A stretch of DNA of 64,000 nt from Atherix ibis (lineage: Eukaryota; Arthropoda; Insecta; Diptera; Athericidae). The DNA is taken from NCBI GenBank assembly GCA_958298945.1, contig OY282609.1:54966220-55030219 (forward strand), written 5' to 3'. Of the stretch, positions 1-11,511 are shown one piece after another. Numbering within the stretch: position 1 is the stretch's first letter; every line of letters starts with the position of its first letter. The notes under the pieces are model-generated. The model worked only from the letters and a program-made list of their open reading frames with translations, did no database searches and was not told the origin of the DNA. The position numbers were made by a program, and so were the translations under genes.

Positions 1-192
1 CAAAAATCGAAGTCGAGCCAAAACACGTGCAAGCAAAGCAGCTGTCAAAAATTAACTGCACATTCAAAATGGCCGAACTTGTCGGCATAAGTGAGAGACA
101 TGAGTACCAACATAAAGGCACAAAAAATCGAAAATCGAGTATACGTAACCCGCGGAAATTCAAAATTCTCGATACTTTTTGAACAGAGCTCG
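1..192 (-). mobile_element. Mariner family A, 5' end fragment
   Basis: The reverse complement of this stretch matches the 5' terminal part of the family A element at 11.5 kb: the inverted repeat beginning CGAGCTCTGTTCAAAAAGTA, then the untranslated leader with TGTTGGTACTCATGTCTCTC and GACAGCTGCTTTGCTTGCAC. A TA at 193-194 follows the end, as expected for a mariner target site. The fragment runs off the window edge exactly where the deleted A copies (47.5 and 53.6 kb) have their first deletion junction, so it cannot be said whether this copy was full length or deleted. No coding sequence is included. Confidence 0.85.
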
Positions 193-243
193 TACACAAT
201 CGAACTACAAAACGAAATCCTTGAATTTGCTTTTTGAAAATTA

Positions 244-1050
244 ATGGTAAATTTTTTTTCATATCGAACAATAAACCATCAAATTGCCAATTTTCGACAA
301 CAAGAGACAGTAAGGAACCTTCCTGGTGCTGGAGGACGATGTGTATGCAGGAAATTCCAGGAACATCAACAAAGAGACGTTTGGAATAATCTGGGCTATC
401 ACGAAGGTCGCTGCAGAGAATTTTGAGTAGATTACGAATGTTCCGATATAAAGTTCATCTTGTGTAAGAGTTGGAACTGACAGACTACCATTTATTTCCG
501 GAAAAAGATAGAAGAAGAAAATCCAGATTTTATTCACAATTCCTTAATGAGCGATGAAGTCCTTTTCCAATGGCTTCATACTCAAGCAAAACTGCAGAAT
601 CAGCGACTAAAGGATAATTAGTTCTTATTTCTTTGAAAACTTAGCTGGTATTGCAGTTTCCAGCAATAGTGATCAGTAACTGAAGATGTTGGAAATTTTT
701 TTTAAAACTATCCAACTCTGTGATTCTAACAAGATACTGCAAGAGACTCCAAGGCTCTGTTAAAGGATATCTTTGGCGCAGGAGAAATTTCAATTATTTC
801 GTAGAGGAGCGATTTTAATTGGCCTCTGCGTTCCGGATTTAACCGCTTCTGACGTCGTCCTTTGAGGATATTTGGAAAAAATAGTGGATGTTAATAAGCC
901 AAGAATCATATCCCATTTAAAAAACAATATTCGCAATGTACTCGAGGACATAATATTTGAAATTTTGCGAAAGGGTATTGAAAATGTTTTCGAAATAAAG
1001 CAGAAAATGGCCACCACTTGGGAGAGATATTATTTTTTATAATTTAATCA
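244..1050 (+). pseudogene. Decayed rosa-like (DD41D) transposase relic
   Basis: Translating the plus strand in shifting frames gives a scrambled but recognisable transposase of the DD41D, rosa-like group. Near 295-330 it reads TVRNLPGAG, the linker before the second helix-turn-helix. At 355-450 the frames give a repeated-arginine helix region (RRSLQRIL) followed by MFRYKVHLV and then a piece like QELELTDYH. At 525-560 there is NPDFIHN-like sequence. At 800-1040 the C-terminal part reads VPDLTASDVVL, GYLEKIVDVNKPRIISHLKN, then NIRNVLEDI. In intact relatives these match the blocks CDLTPLDFFLWGYLK and NKPRTI..LK.NIR. The middle, with the second catalytic Asp, is missing and stops and frameshifts are numerous. 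No terminal repeats were seen. It is older and more diverged than the DD41D copies at 25 and 61 kb. Confidence 0.6.
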
Positions 1051-1059
1051 GAAATATGT

Positions 1060-3000
1060 CCCTTAGGAGAGTGAAGAAAATTATAAATGAAACTTAAAAT
1101 AAATGAACCTCTTGCTGGTGATATGGACGATTCCTCGTCGTTGTGGCTCCGGAAATAAGTTGTACATTCCATTCGTCAATTGTTCAGACTTTTTTCCTAA
1201 ACAATATATTTTTGATTCTACTTAGAAATAGTTTTTGACTAATTCTATTGATTTTGTTGCCAATAACAATTGGTGTTGAATAGGAGCAATAAACTTATTT
1301 CTTAGGACAATGTATTCATTTTTAAGCGGATATTCTTAGAAATTAGAAGAGGGTTTTTCCCTCACAGGGGTATAAGTTACATATTAGCCTGCACAAGAAT
1401 TGTTACTAATAAATCCTATAGCCAGTTTAGAATAAGATAATTTCGATATGGTAAAGTGGAACTATTTCATTAATAACAAATATTATAGAAATATCAACTC
1501 TAAAATTATTAATACCATTTATGCCAAAAATACTTTATAAATAAAAACTTTGCAATAAATATTCTTTAATAATACTTTAATAAATACAAAAAACAATTTA
1601 AAAATTACCAGAAAAATTTATAGAAAATATCATAGAAAAAATATCCTTTCTATCCATTCTAAGAAATTCTTATTAAATCCTTAACGAAAAAAAAACCCCA
1701 ACCAACCTAACGAAACACAATAAAAAAATAAGCCACATTTTTGTACTCAATTAATTTTGGAAAATAAAAAAATGTTTGCGAATAAATATCTGTTAATTAA
1801 TTATTCTATCATTAAAAATCGAATTCTTATAAATTATTACAAAATTCTAATAATACGAGAATATGGAGCAGTACAGAAAAAACCCAAAAATCTAGGAAAC
1901 AGAAAAGAAGAGAAAAAAACTAGACAAACTACTACCGTGTTTGGACACTCATAAAAATAACTATTTCCAAAGGGCAAAAAATAGGATCACATTACACCTC
2001 TTTTTATCATCCTCCCACAATTTTTATCCTTGCTAGTTTTTCTCATTTCCATTCTTTCCACTTTGAATTGGAGGACATCATTTTTTTATCCTTTTCGCTT
2101 TTATTCAATGTAGTCAAATATGTGTCAACATTGGTAGGATTGTATCGGACTATTGGTCTTATTCCTGTCAGTTCAGAGTGTGTAAAAACGTGAATAAATG
2201 AATGGCTTATGGGCTCAGCGATTTATTACCGTCACACTCTGGGGAGACACAAGCAGTTGCACATGTCAAAAATAAATGGCAAGAAAAAAAATTATGGAAA
2301 TTGGAAGGCAATGGCAGAACAAATTGATGCAATGGATTTGAGATAGAGTTGAACAGATGTGCGGAGATGCTTTAGTAAAAATTAATAAAAAAAATATCTA
2401 TATTAAAACTTTAAAGGAAAAACAAGTAAAAATCAAACCAGAATGAATAGTTGAATGACGAAGAAAAATTAAAACTGGTCCAAAATAAGGTCAACTGCGC
2501 ATCATTCAAGTCAGGTGGAACTGTTGTGCGGGTGGTGCAGAGGTGCCAGCATACTACACACTAAATGCTTTTTATGATAACGTTGCAAAGTTACCCCAAA
2601 AAAAACTTATGTGTATTATGCTTACTGCTAGACTTTAATGGATAAAAAAGGCAACCATAATTTACCAATCTTTCTTTTTTTTTGCCAATACCATAATAGC
2701 CGTCAGACGAATTTTACCGATAAAATAAAAGTTATCAAAGAGCTACTGTATACCGTTTTCTTATTCTTATTTTGTTATTACTTGTTTACTCTTGTTACTT
2801 GTCTACACTTTATACTTTTTTTTATGTCTTTGAAAGCTTTTTAAGCATCCCTTTTTATGTCATTATTTTTATAAGTCACACAAAGAAAAAACCAAATTAA
2901 CTCCTGTTTTCTGGGCATTTTACATTGGACAAATTGTAACGCTCAGTTACGAATTTATTTAGCATCTGGAATATTACTCACATTGTAAAGACAAGTCATG
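1060..3000. other. A/T-rich stretch without recognised genes
   Basis: The sequence is A+T-rich with A and T runs and a pyrimidine-rich tract around 1995-2110. Short open frames at 1757-1954 and 2638-2844 have low-complexity Lys/Asn/Ile or Phe/Leu composition and no recognisable motif. I treat them as chance. Confidence 0.5.
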
Positions 3001-3002
3001 TA

Positions 3003-4086
3003 CCAGGTGTATAAGCTTAAATCCGCTGTTTGGTTGTAGAATCTACCATGGGCACGCCATACTTTTTTTTATGAGTTCGACATCTGTCAATATTAAACAG
3101 TACACATTGTCAGCAATTTCGTACAACAACAAACATTTTTTCTTTGGTAATCATGTCTAGTTTTGTGCCAGAAAAAGAGCATATGCGGAAAGCTCTGCTT
3201 TTCTACTTCAATTTTAAGAAATCGGCTGCCGAATCGCATTGAATGCTTATGGAGGCCTATGGTGATAGTGCTTTATCCGTCACCATAGGCCTCCATTTTT
3301 TGCGATTGGGTACCGAAGAAAAAATGGTCGCGGAGCAATTGGGTGTTACTCAACCAGCCATTTCCATGCGTCTTGCCATGGCGAAGATTGAAAAGATCGA
3401 AAAATGGGTGCCGCATGAATTGAACGATAGGCAGATGAGCGACGCCAAAACACATGCGAAATCTTTCTCGCCAGACAAAAAAGAAAGTCGTTCCTGAATC
3501 GGATTGTGACAGGCGATGTAAAGTGGATATATTTCGAGAATCCTAAACTCAAGAAATTTAGGATTCAACCATGAACATCTTCCAACCATGAACATCTTCC
3601 TGAAGACCAAATCGCTTCGGACGGAAGACCAATCGCTTCGGACGGAAGATCAGTCAGCCAACAACTGATCAAATTGCACCGTGCTCTGCGTGAAAAGAGG
3701 ACGGATTATCAACAAAGTCAAGACAAGCTGGTTTTCCTCCTCGACAACGCACCATCGCACACGTCAAAAATGTTCCGAAACTACTTGGAGATACTCAACT
3801 GGGAGGTGCTACCCCACCCCACTTATTCATCAGATCTGGCCCCTTCTGACTACCACCTTTTTTCGTCTATGGGACACGCGCTTGCTGAGCAGCACTTCGA
3901 TTCTTACGAAGACGTCCGAAAATGGCTTGATGAGTGGTTTGGCTCCAAAAAGAAGAATTTTTTTTTGGCGTGGTATCCACAAATTGTCCGAGAGATGGGA
4001 AAAATGTGTAGCTTGTTTTTGCTTGCTATGAAAACAACATGTTTTTTTTGACAAAAAAATGAGCGGATTTAAGCTTATTCAACCGG
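3003..4086 (+). mobile_element. Mariner family B (mauritiana type), copy 1
   Basis: The element starts with the inverted repeat CCAGGTGTATAAGCTTAAAT just after TA (3001-3002) and ends with the complement of the same repeat, slightly altered, before TA (4087-4088). The 1084-bp length is shorter than the roughly 1.3 kb usual for this type because of internal deletions. The CCAGGTGTA start is shared with Mos1, the founding mauritiana-type mariner. Several local rearrangements are visible: a 17-bp inverted repeat (3249-3296) and short tandem duplications near 3565-3600 and 3611-3650. Confidence 0.93.
3153..4020 (+). pseudogene. Mauritiana-type mariner transposase, dead (copy B1)
   Basis: The cut-and-paste DNA transposase of Mos1-like mariners binds the terminal repeats and moves the element to TA sites. 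The start MSSFVPEKEHMRKALLF at 3153 matches the family N-terminus. The rest is broken: part of the DNA-binding domain is replaced by an inverted repeat, a helix-turn-helix block (EQLGVTQPAISMRL) follows at about 3332, and the first catalytic block survives as TGDVKWIYFEN near 3507-3540 (usual GDEKW). A central deletion removes the WWD/YELL region. The second catalytic block LLDNAPSHTS lies near 3740 and the third, SSDLAPSDYHLF, near 3830-3860, with mariner D34D spacing. The C-terminus is cut after the WEK(C) region, losing the last residues. Not functional. Confidence 0.9.
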
Positions 4087-4089
4087 TAC

Positions 4090-4900
4090 AGAAATAAAAA
4101 TGGCTTAAAATTAGGCAAATGAAAAATTAAAAAATTACATATTGAATACGTCAACACATTACTTAATTAATAGATTTTTTTTTTAATTTTACCACAACAT
4201 CATAAGAAAAATGAGGACACTTTTGATAAAACACAACAATTTAAAAAAAAAGTAAAAAATTTATATCCACAAAACGTACGCATTTTAAAACAAAAATTTT
4301 TCAAAATTTATTATATATTAAAAAATTATTTTTAAAAAATATTACTTAAATTTATATTTTGCTTTATAAATTTGTTTATAATAATATAGAAATAAATTGA
4401 AAATAATTAGATTTGGAGATATTAATTGGATACAGACAACTTATCAAAAATTCACATTAAAAACACCCTTCCCCCCTTCCCCTCCAAGAAATCTTCTGTA
4501 AAATCGTATGTGAACACATTCGCACCTTTAAACAGGCTCCAATAAATCTATTCGATTTACTTTATTGTATTGTATAATCGTTTAAAGAAAAATCATATAA
4601 ACAATGGGGTGATTAAATAATACTCGTAAGTAGAAGATCATTTAATAAAATCAGAAAAATATATGAAAATCTATCCTAAACTGAGAAAAAAGAGTATATT
4701 TAGGGAAAAATTAAACAAACAAAAAATACCAAAAACCAAGCATGAATATTTTTCATGTTGTGCATAATAATTGCTTTATTTTCATATAAAATCTACCCTA
4801 ACAAACTCTGTGTAAAATTTACTGAATTCATAATGGTTGCGGTAACAAAACTGTAAGAAGACAAAATTCAAGGAAACCCCAAAATATTATATATATATTG
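4090..4900. other. A/T-rich stretch without recognised genes
   Basis: Mostly A and T runs with a C-rich patch near 4468-4490. I see no coding signal, repeat or RNA. Confidence 0.5.
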
Positions 4901-4904
4901 TTGA

Positions 4905-5251
4905 ATGGTGTGTGAACGTAATAATAAGAAATATAGTCGAGTTTTGGATGTAATCAGGAAACTCGAAGAAACACAGGTAAGAACATAAGACATAAAAATG
5001 AGACTAGTCTCTTTTAGACGGTGTGTTTTCGAACGGTGGAAATCTTAAAGTGGCGGGATGAGATGATGATGATAAATGTAGGTACGTATGTTATCATCTC
5101 TAATCCCCAATATAAACACAGGTTTTTATTTAATAAAAACATTTTCTGCGATATACATAATATTTATATCTGGGGCGCGTGTAAGCAAAAACGTTTGATA
5201 AGTGGTAAGGGATTTTTGTCTGATGATATTTTGTTATTTTTATTATAAACG
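4905..5251 (+). CDS. Possible two-exon small gene, unknown product (speculative)
   Basis: An ATG at 4905 opens a 24-codon frame ending exactly at a good splice donor (ACACAG then GTAAGA at 4977). A pyrimidine-containing acceptor (GTCTCTTTTAG) ends at 5017, giving a 41-bp intron. The phase-0 continuation reads TVCFRTVEILKWRDEMMM and stays open to a stop at 5249-5251, for about 101 residues in all. Exon 1 ends RVLDVIRKLEETQ, which looks like an amphipathic helix. An AATAAA occurs at about 5289, but such hexamers are frequent in DNA this A/T-rich. I recognise no family. A second donor (TAGGTACGT, about 5080) lies inside the frame. The intron is very short and the model may be coincidence. Confidence 0.2.
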
Positions 5252-5699
5252 CATCATTTGACATGTACATGATTATTTTAAAAATAATAATAAAAACATG
5301 TAGATACATCCGAATACACAGAACGCATTAGAAGTAAATTACAAATTGTTATAACAAAACAAAAATTCTAACTTGCTTTGATTTGTTATCTATTTAATAT
5401 TTTATTACAGTTAAATGATGTGTCCTTAATTTGATTTGTCTTAAATATTTTTTTTTGTTACATCTCCACATGTATTGGCTTTGTTAAATAAGAACAGGTG
5501 ATATCATTAGAATCATATAATCAGTATTTTCGGTAACAGGAGGAGAGCAAAATGAATACAAAGAAGTAAGTTATTTTTAAGTAAAACAAGGATCAAAAAG
5601 TATACAGCCTTATATTGTTTATAGATTTTCCATATTCCGTTTCATCCTTGAACAGGAAAATCATTTCTCCAAAACTCCAGGAGAAAAATAGAAAGATTT

Positions 5700-5930
5700 T
5701 GAAAATAACAGAACATTTTTATCGAAAACTATTCAAAAATTACTCTTATTAAATTTGGCATTCCTCAGGGTAGCATCCTTGGTACCATGCTTTGCAATAT
5801 TTATGTTATACTTCTGATATTCCTTATGAAAATTCTTTACAACTGATAAAGATCGTAAGCTCGTATTCAAAACTCTACAACTACACGATGTCTATAACTA
5901 CAATGGTTTACGAGATAGGCAGTAAAGTTA
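5700..5930 (+). pseudogene. Jockey-like LINE reverse-transcriptase fragment
   Basis: The translation contains FGIPQGSILGTMLCNIY at 5753-5803, the conserved GVPQGSxLGP reverse-transcriptase block between palm motifs A and C. After a frameshift it continues YTSDIPYENSLQL, the usual jockey continuation. Only this short palm piece survives. It ends in an A-rich run (5934-5942) directly before the family B mariner at 5948. It can no longer encode a working enzyme. Confidence 0.65.
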
Positions 5931-5947
5931 AATAAAAAAAAAGTGTA

Positions 5948-7022
5948 CCAGGTGTATAATCCTAAATCCGCTGTTTTTTATTCAAAAAAACACAGGTTTT
6001 TTTCATAGAAAGCAAAAACAAATTTATTGAAAGTACTTGCCCTTGCTAGCTACACATTTTTCCCATCTCTCGGGCAATTTGTGTATACCACGGCAAAAAA
6101 AAATCCTTTTCTTTCGAGGCAAACCACTCATCAAGCCATTTTCAGACGTTTTCGTAAGAATCGAAGTGCTGCTCAACGAGCGCGTGGTCCATCGACAAAA
6201 ACAGGTGGTAGTCAGAAGGGGCCAGGTCTGGTGTCTCCAAGTAGTTTCGGACCATTTTTGACGTGGTCAAACGCACACCATTGTCTTCCGTCCGAAGTGA
6301 TTTGGTCTTGGCGAAGATGTTGATGGTTGGCCATGATCAACCCACGATTTCTTGCGTTTTAGATTATCGAAATATATCCACTTTTCATCGCCTGTCACAT
6401 TCCGATGCAGAAACGACTTTCTTTTTTGTCTGGCGAGCAGGATTTCGAATGTGTTTTGGTGTCGCTCCATCTGCCTATCGTTCTTTTTTTTCGATCTCGT
6501 CAATCTTCCCCATGGTACGCAGACGCATGGAAATGGCTGGTTGAGTAACACCCAATTGCTCCGTGAGCATTTTTTGCGATTGGGCATCATCTTCGTCCAA
6601 AAGAGCCTGCAATTGACGGTCGTCAACCTTCCTAGTCCGATTTTCACGCTTCTTGTCCCACAAGTCAAAATTTGCGTCTTTGAACTGACGAAACCAATCT
6701 CGGCACGTTGTTTCCGATAAAGTACTATCACCATAGGCCTCCATAAGCATTCGATGCGATTCGGCATCCGATTTCTTCAAATTGAAGCAGCAAAGCAGAG
6801 CTTCCCGCATATGCTCTTTTTCTGGCACAAAACTAGACATTATTACCAAAGGAAAAATGTATGTTGTTGTATGAAATTGCTAACAATGTGCACAGATTAA
6901 TGTTGGCAGATGTCAAACTCATGAAAAAACGTATGGTGTACCAAAGGTAGCTTAATACGCTCACACTCACGCCATCTATGACCAAACAGCGGATTTAACC
7001 TTATACACCTGGTACATGTTAC
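5948..7022 (-). mobile_element. Mariner family B, copy 2
   Basis: The inverted terminal repeats (CCAGGTGTATAATCCTAAAT on the left, its complement ending CACCTGG on the right) are flanked by TA at 5946-5947 and 7023-7024. The coding strand is minus. It is 1075 bp long, internally deleted relative to the family. A jockey LINE scrap touches the left side. Confidence 0.93.
6024..6840 (-). pseudogene. Mauritiana-type mariner transposase, dead (copy B2)
   Basis: The frame begins MSSFVPEKEHMREALL at 6840. It runs through the N-terminal helix-turn-helix (SHRMLMEAYGDSTLSE), the ALLDEDDAQSQK linker and the second helix-turn-helix EQLGVTQPAISMRL, with a frameshift near 6480-6500. The first catalytic block is intact (VTGDEKWIYFDN, about 6400). 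After KTMVCV (near 6270) a deletion joins directly to the segment downstream of HDNAPSHTS, so the second catalytic Asp is gone. The third block (APSDYH) survives near 6215. The C-terminus, with WEKCVAS then KGKYF, ends at a stop at 6024-6026. It could bind DNA in principle but cannot catalyse. Confidence 0.9.
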
Positions 7023-7024
7023 TT

Positions 7025-10000
7025 TTACCTACTGCCAAGAACCGTATATTCTTGTACTTCTTAATGACAGCATAATACCAAAAAAACCATAAGTCCCCTG
7101 CTGAAAAATAGTGCATTTGAATAAACATTTCATTTGAAATCTATTCACACAATTGAAAAGACTGGAATTTAATTAGATTTTAGATAATCAATATTACTAG
7201 ACGGAAGTGAATTACATTATTAAAAATATATTTACCGTCGAAAAAAATTTATTTCCTCTCAAAATTTGTTTTCGTGAATATTTTTATCACTAACTTACCA
7301 GCTTTCCCATCTATCCACATAACATTGATTTTCTTATCTGAAGATTTTGTGACTTTATTATTGGCGGAAAATTCTTTCCATTTAATACCAAAATTATTAA
7401 CTATCGTTAAAGTCTTCGGAAATAACAAAGATAACAGCTGGCGAAACTCGCTTATTCACAATAACTTTTCATCCTTTCTAGTACTCAAATCCTCTTTGTT
7501 GTACTATTATCACTTCTGCCACCATCATCAACACAACAATTTCAAAACCACCACAGTTTTCCTATTAGACATTCATCAACCATAAACCACAAATTGCCAA
7601 CTTAAACCTCATTCATATGCCAGTCATAATTCACTCATTAATTTATTTATACCGATTTTTGGTAGCGTCATTAATTTTTCCCGTCAACAATATATTACGT
7701 AATAAATTGTATGTAATTTGTTGTGAGAACGTGAAAAAATATCAATCTCGATAGTTTTGGTTATTCGATATCACATTTACGATAAATTGTACTAGACGAA
7801 AAAGAAATGGATTGGAATTTATTGCACAATATTTGAACAGAAAAAAAAAAATCACAACGTAATGAGATCGTTTTTAAGGAAGAAATAAATACAAAAAAAA
7901 TAGTTCGCATTGGTATTTGAAGAGGCGTATAAATTTTCTTTGAGATTTTCTTATAATGGAAACAAATGGATTATTTTTAATAAGAACAGAAAATGTTTTC
8001 TAAGCAAACCGGAAATAAATTTTAGATAAAATATTTATGGTGGTCAGCATTATTAAGCAACAAAAAAAAATCTATTTTTAAAAATATTAAGACCAATGGT
8101 ATCTTCCTCTAAGTTTTACTCAATTGCGAAAAAAAAGGAGATAAACGGAGCGCCCCAGGATCATTTATCAACTTCCTTAGTGAGCAAAATCACATAGAAC
8201 CAAGACTCTTAAGCAACGGGATACTTTTGACGCACAAAGCAATTAGGCAAAAACTCTATAGCAAAATTTTTTTTTGGGAATAAGAAATTTTACTAAATTT
8301 AATAAAAAAATCTTAATGCAACGGAAAATAATAGTTTGGTTATAAAAAACCATAAGTTCAAAAAGTTCTGAGTTCCATTAAAAAATTTGAATATTTTCGA
8401 AAAAAAATAACACCGACAAAAAATAATACTTTTACAGGTACTCTTCCAATACTATAAAACAGATATTTGAAGTTTTTAAATAAGAATTATAACAAAATAT
8501 TGCAAATAATAATGGAAACAAATAAATAAAACATAATAAAGAGATAAGCTTTCATTTTCATAATTATATATGCCAATAAAAGGAAAGGAAATGAAAGGAA
8601 ATATATTTTATTTTCCATATTTATTTTACATAAAATTCTCTATAAAGCAAAGGTGGAATAATTTATAAGAAGAAAAAAAGGTATTCGTTCATATACAAAA
8701 AAGTTGGTAATTAAGTATTTGTTGGGAACACTCTGCCCATGAAGTAGTCCTAAAAAATCACTAAAGAAAATTATATAAAAAAAGGAACTCAAATTCAACA
8801 AAATGTACATAATGACGAGACTAAAAATCCGTATCAAAAGCAAAAAAATAAAATTTTACTTTTCATTTTCATTGTAAATGTTCGTATCTGAGACAGGTGT
8901 ATTCCAGTCTAACATGGTATCCTGGCTAATTATTAATTACCAACTTTGAATAACCCATTCCTATTTGGAGAATGATTTAAAATTCGTAATGGTGTGGAGG
9001 TTATGTTAGGTCAAATGAGATGTTAATTCAGTCCCTGAGGAGATGTGCACATAAGTTTGTATGCAAAATCATATAGGCTTTAGAGTACTACCACCTCAAT
9101 CACTTTGGTTTGGTGCAATTTATGTCTGCAGACTGAAATGGCTGATAAAAACATCTACAGGAAATCATGTTTTAATATATAATAAGCCATAGTGAAAAAT
9201 ACACTCTTCCATCTCCACCGTTATGACCTTATTCAACTCTTAACAACTGCCATTAATATTCTGGAACTTTTTTATTGACATTTATTTTACACTCACACCC
9301 TTGCACATATTTTTCCGCCTTTCATCTTTCAAATTTATTTTGTACTACTTCTGCCTATATCAAAATATCGTATAAATAAAAATACAGAAGCAAAAAAAAA
9401 AAAAATGCCATTAATAAATCATAACAAAAATCTAGAATATATGTTCTAATGTACATCTTCCATCCTTTTGGGAGCACCGATCGTAAAGGATGTCAAAATA
9501 CATCAAATCATATTTGTTTATTTATTTTTATTAATTTCTGTTGATATTATTTATTTGCTTTATTTAAACAAATACCGACTAAATGACCGTAAAAAAATTA
9601 CTTAGTAAATAGACCAACTGAATGGTCATCAACGAAAATAAATGCGTTTTGAGTTACTAATGATGCCGAAAATTCAATAATAACAAATAGAATAGGCCAC
9701 CAATGACCAATAGGAAATAATGTCCTTGAAAGGGAACTTGAAAAAAGAAATATTGCAGTGAGCAGTGTATGTGTTGTTTTTTTGTTTTTTTTTTTTTTTT
9801 GTAGAAAAATTGGTCAATTATTGTTTTTATTATTTAACCGCAAAATTTCAACCAAAGCAGTAATTTCCATTCAGAAATATTTAGCATGTAAAATTTTTTG
9901 AAATAACATCAAAATTTTCCATTTGAATGTGCAGAGAAATAACAATTTAAGCTGGAAAATTTGTCATAGGACCAAAAATATACAAAATATGGTATATAGA

Positions 10001-10403
10001 AATAAAAATAGGCAACTTTTTTGAATATATACGTAGTATAGAAATGCCAAGAAACCAAAAAGAAAATGACCAAAACTATAATTTTAAGAGCGTAAAGTCT
10101 TAACACTATCGAAAAATAGAAATTTATTTGCACTTTTTCCCTCCCTCCTCTTAGCATACAAGTTTATTTTACCATTTATGAATAGGAACGTAAACTTTTG
10201 TATCTGAAAGTAATGTCCAGCCATTATTTTGACTTTCGAGCTTTGAAAGCAATCTTTTGTCAGTTTTATCATATGCTTCTCTATGCATAAAAACTTATCA
10301 GAACTACTTATCAGATACATAAATTTAGTTCAGTGATTTTATGATATTGTAGAGAAAATATATTAAACAAGATATTTTTTTTATAATATCAAAAAAAAGG
10401 AGA

Positions 10404-10442
<39 letters not shown>

Positions 10443-11510
10443 ATCAGAAAAAAAGGTCAGAGTTGAATAAACTTCCATTTTTCGCATTGTATAATAAATT
10501 ACATACTCTGAAAAGGAAGAAAATGGATAACAAGAGCCTTTGAGAAATTGAAGAAATTTATTTTAGATTTTTTCTCAAAATATATTAATATTTATGTAAG
10601 ATTTTTGGGACAAATTTAATTAGTTCCAAATATTTAGGGAAAAAAAATTAAATAATTGATATAACTTCGGACCTAACAAAACTACTTATTACATATTAAG
10701 AAAGATCAAACAAGGATCCAAAATAATTCAAATAGTTTATATGTTGTTCTATTCTAATTGGTGCAAATCAGAATGCTGACTATTTTTTTAGAAAAATAAA
10801 GATATTTATAAATTAATAATTTTGGAAATTTTATACTGTAGTAAAATTATAAGGAAAAATTATCTTGAATTACATCGGAAAAATTGCTTTGAAGAAGGTC
10901 TTAAAAGCAAACCCATTCTGTGACGAAAGTATTGACGAAAATGCAAAAAATTTAAACAGATAGAGTATAAAATAATTAACATATGTGTATGCTATAATAT
11001 TGACAAACCATAAATGGCAGAAATATTCCTATTTAGCCTCTTCGAAAAGTACTAAGCCCACAAATTAATCTAATTTCACTGAACATTTTGTGGTTAACCA
11101 AACAATCATCATAGTTAAATAGAGCAGAAAATTATCAACTTCCATTATATGTGTAGGTATAATATTATTCAAATTTAATATTATCCTTAACAATTATTAT
11201 TATTATTTTTAAAATGGTTAGCCACATCATCACATACTATACACATGTACAAGTCAAATTTGAATACAACAAAAAAAAAAGAAGAAAACTGAATTTTAAT
11301 TAATAATTATTAATTAATTCAAATGAAATTTGCACACATTATATGCACTTTGGAGCACAACATCATATGCAGCATTATTGCAATTTTTTCTGAATGTCTT
11401 CGGCTATTCATTTAGTTTTAGAAAAATCAATATATTAGACGTAGAAATAAATGTAAAACTTAAGAAGGACTTCAATAAAAATATGGAATGGAATTGATAT
11501 TGTTAAAAAT
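7025..11510. other. Long A/T-rich stretch without recognised genes
   Basis: Nothing here gives a convincing coding signal on either strand. Open frames such as 7274-7585 (plus), 8640-8843, 9909-10157 and 10084-10320 (minus) are low-complexity and lack motifs. The stretch contains a T run (about 9775-9802) and the GA microsatellite at 10399-10439. Confidence 0.5.
10399..10439. repeat. (GA)n microsatellite
   Basis: About 20 GA units, with one GGG interruption near 10406-10408. It is purine-rich on the plus strand and follows an A run. Confidence 0.95.
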
Positions 11511-11511
11511 A

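Noticed and set aside
1757..1954. 65-codon open frame, Lys/Asn/Ile-rich
   Set aside because: Its composition is what random A/T-rich DNA gives; no motif, splice context or neighbour supports it.
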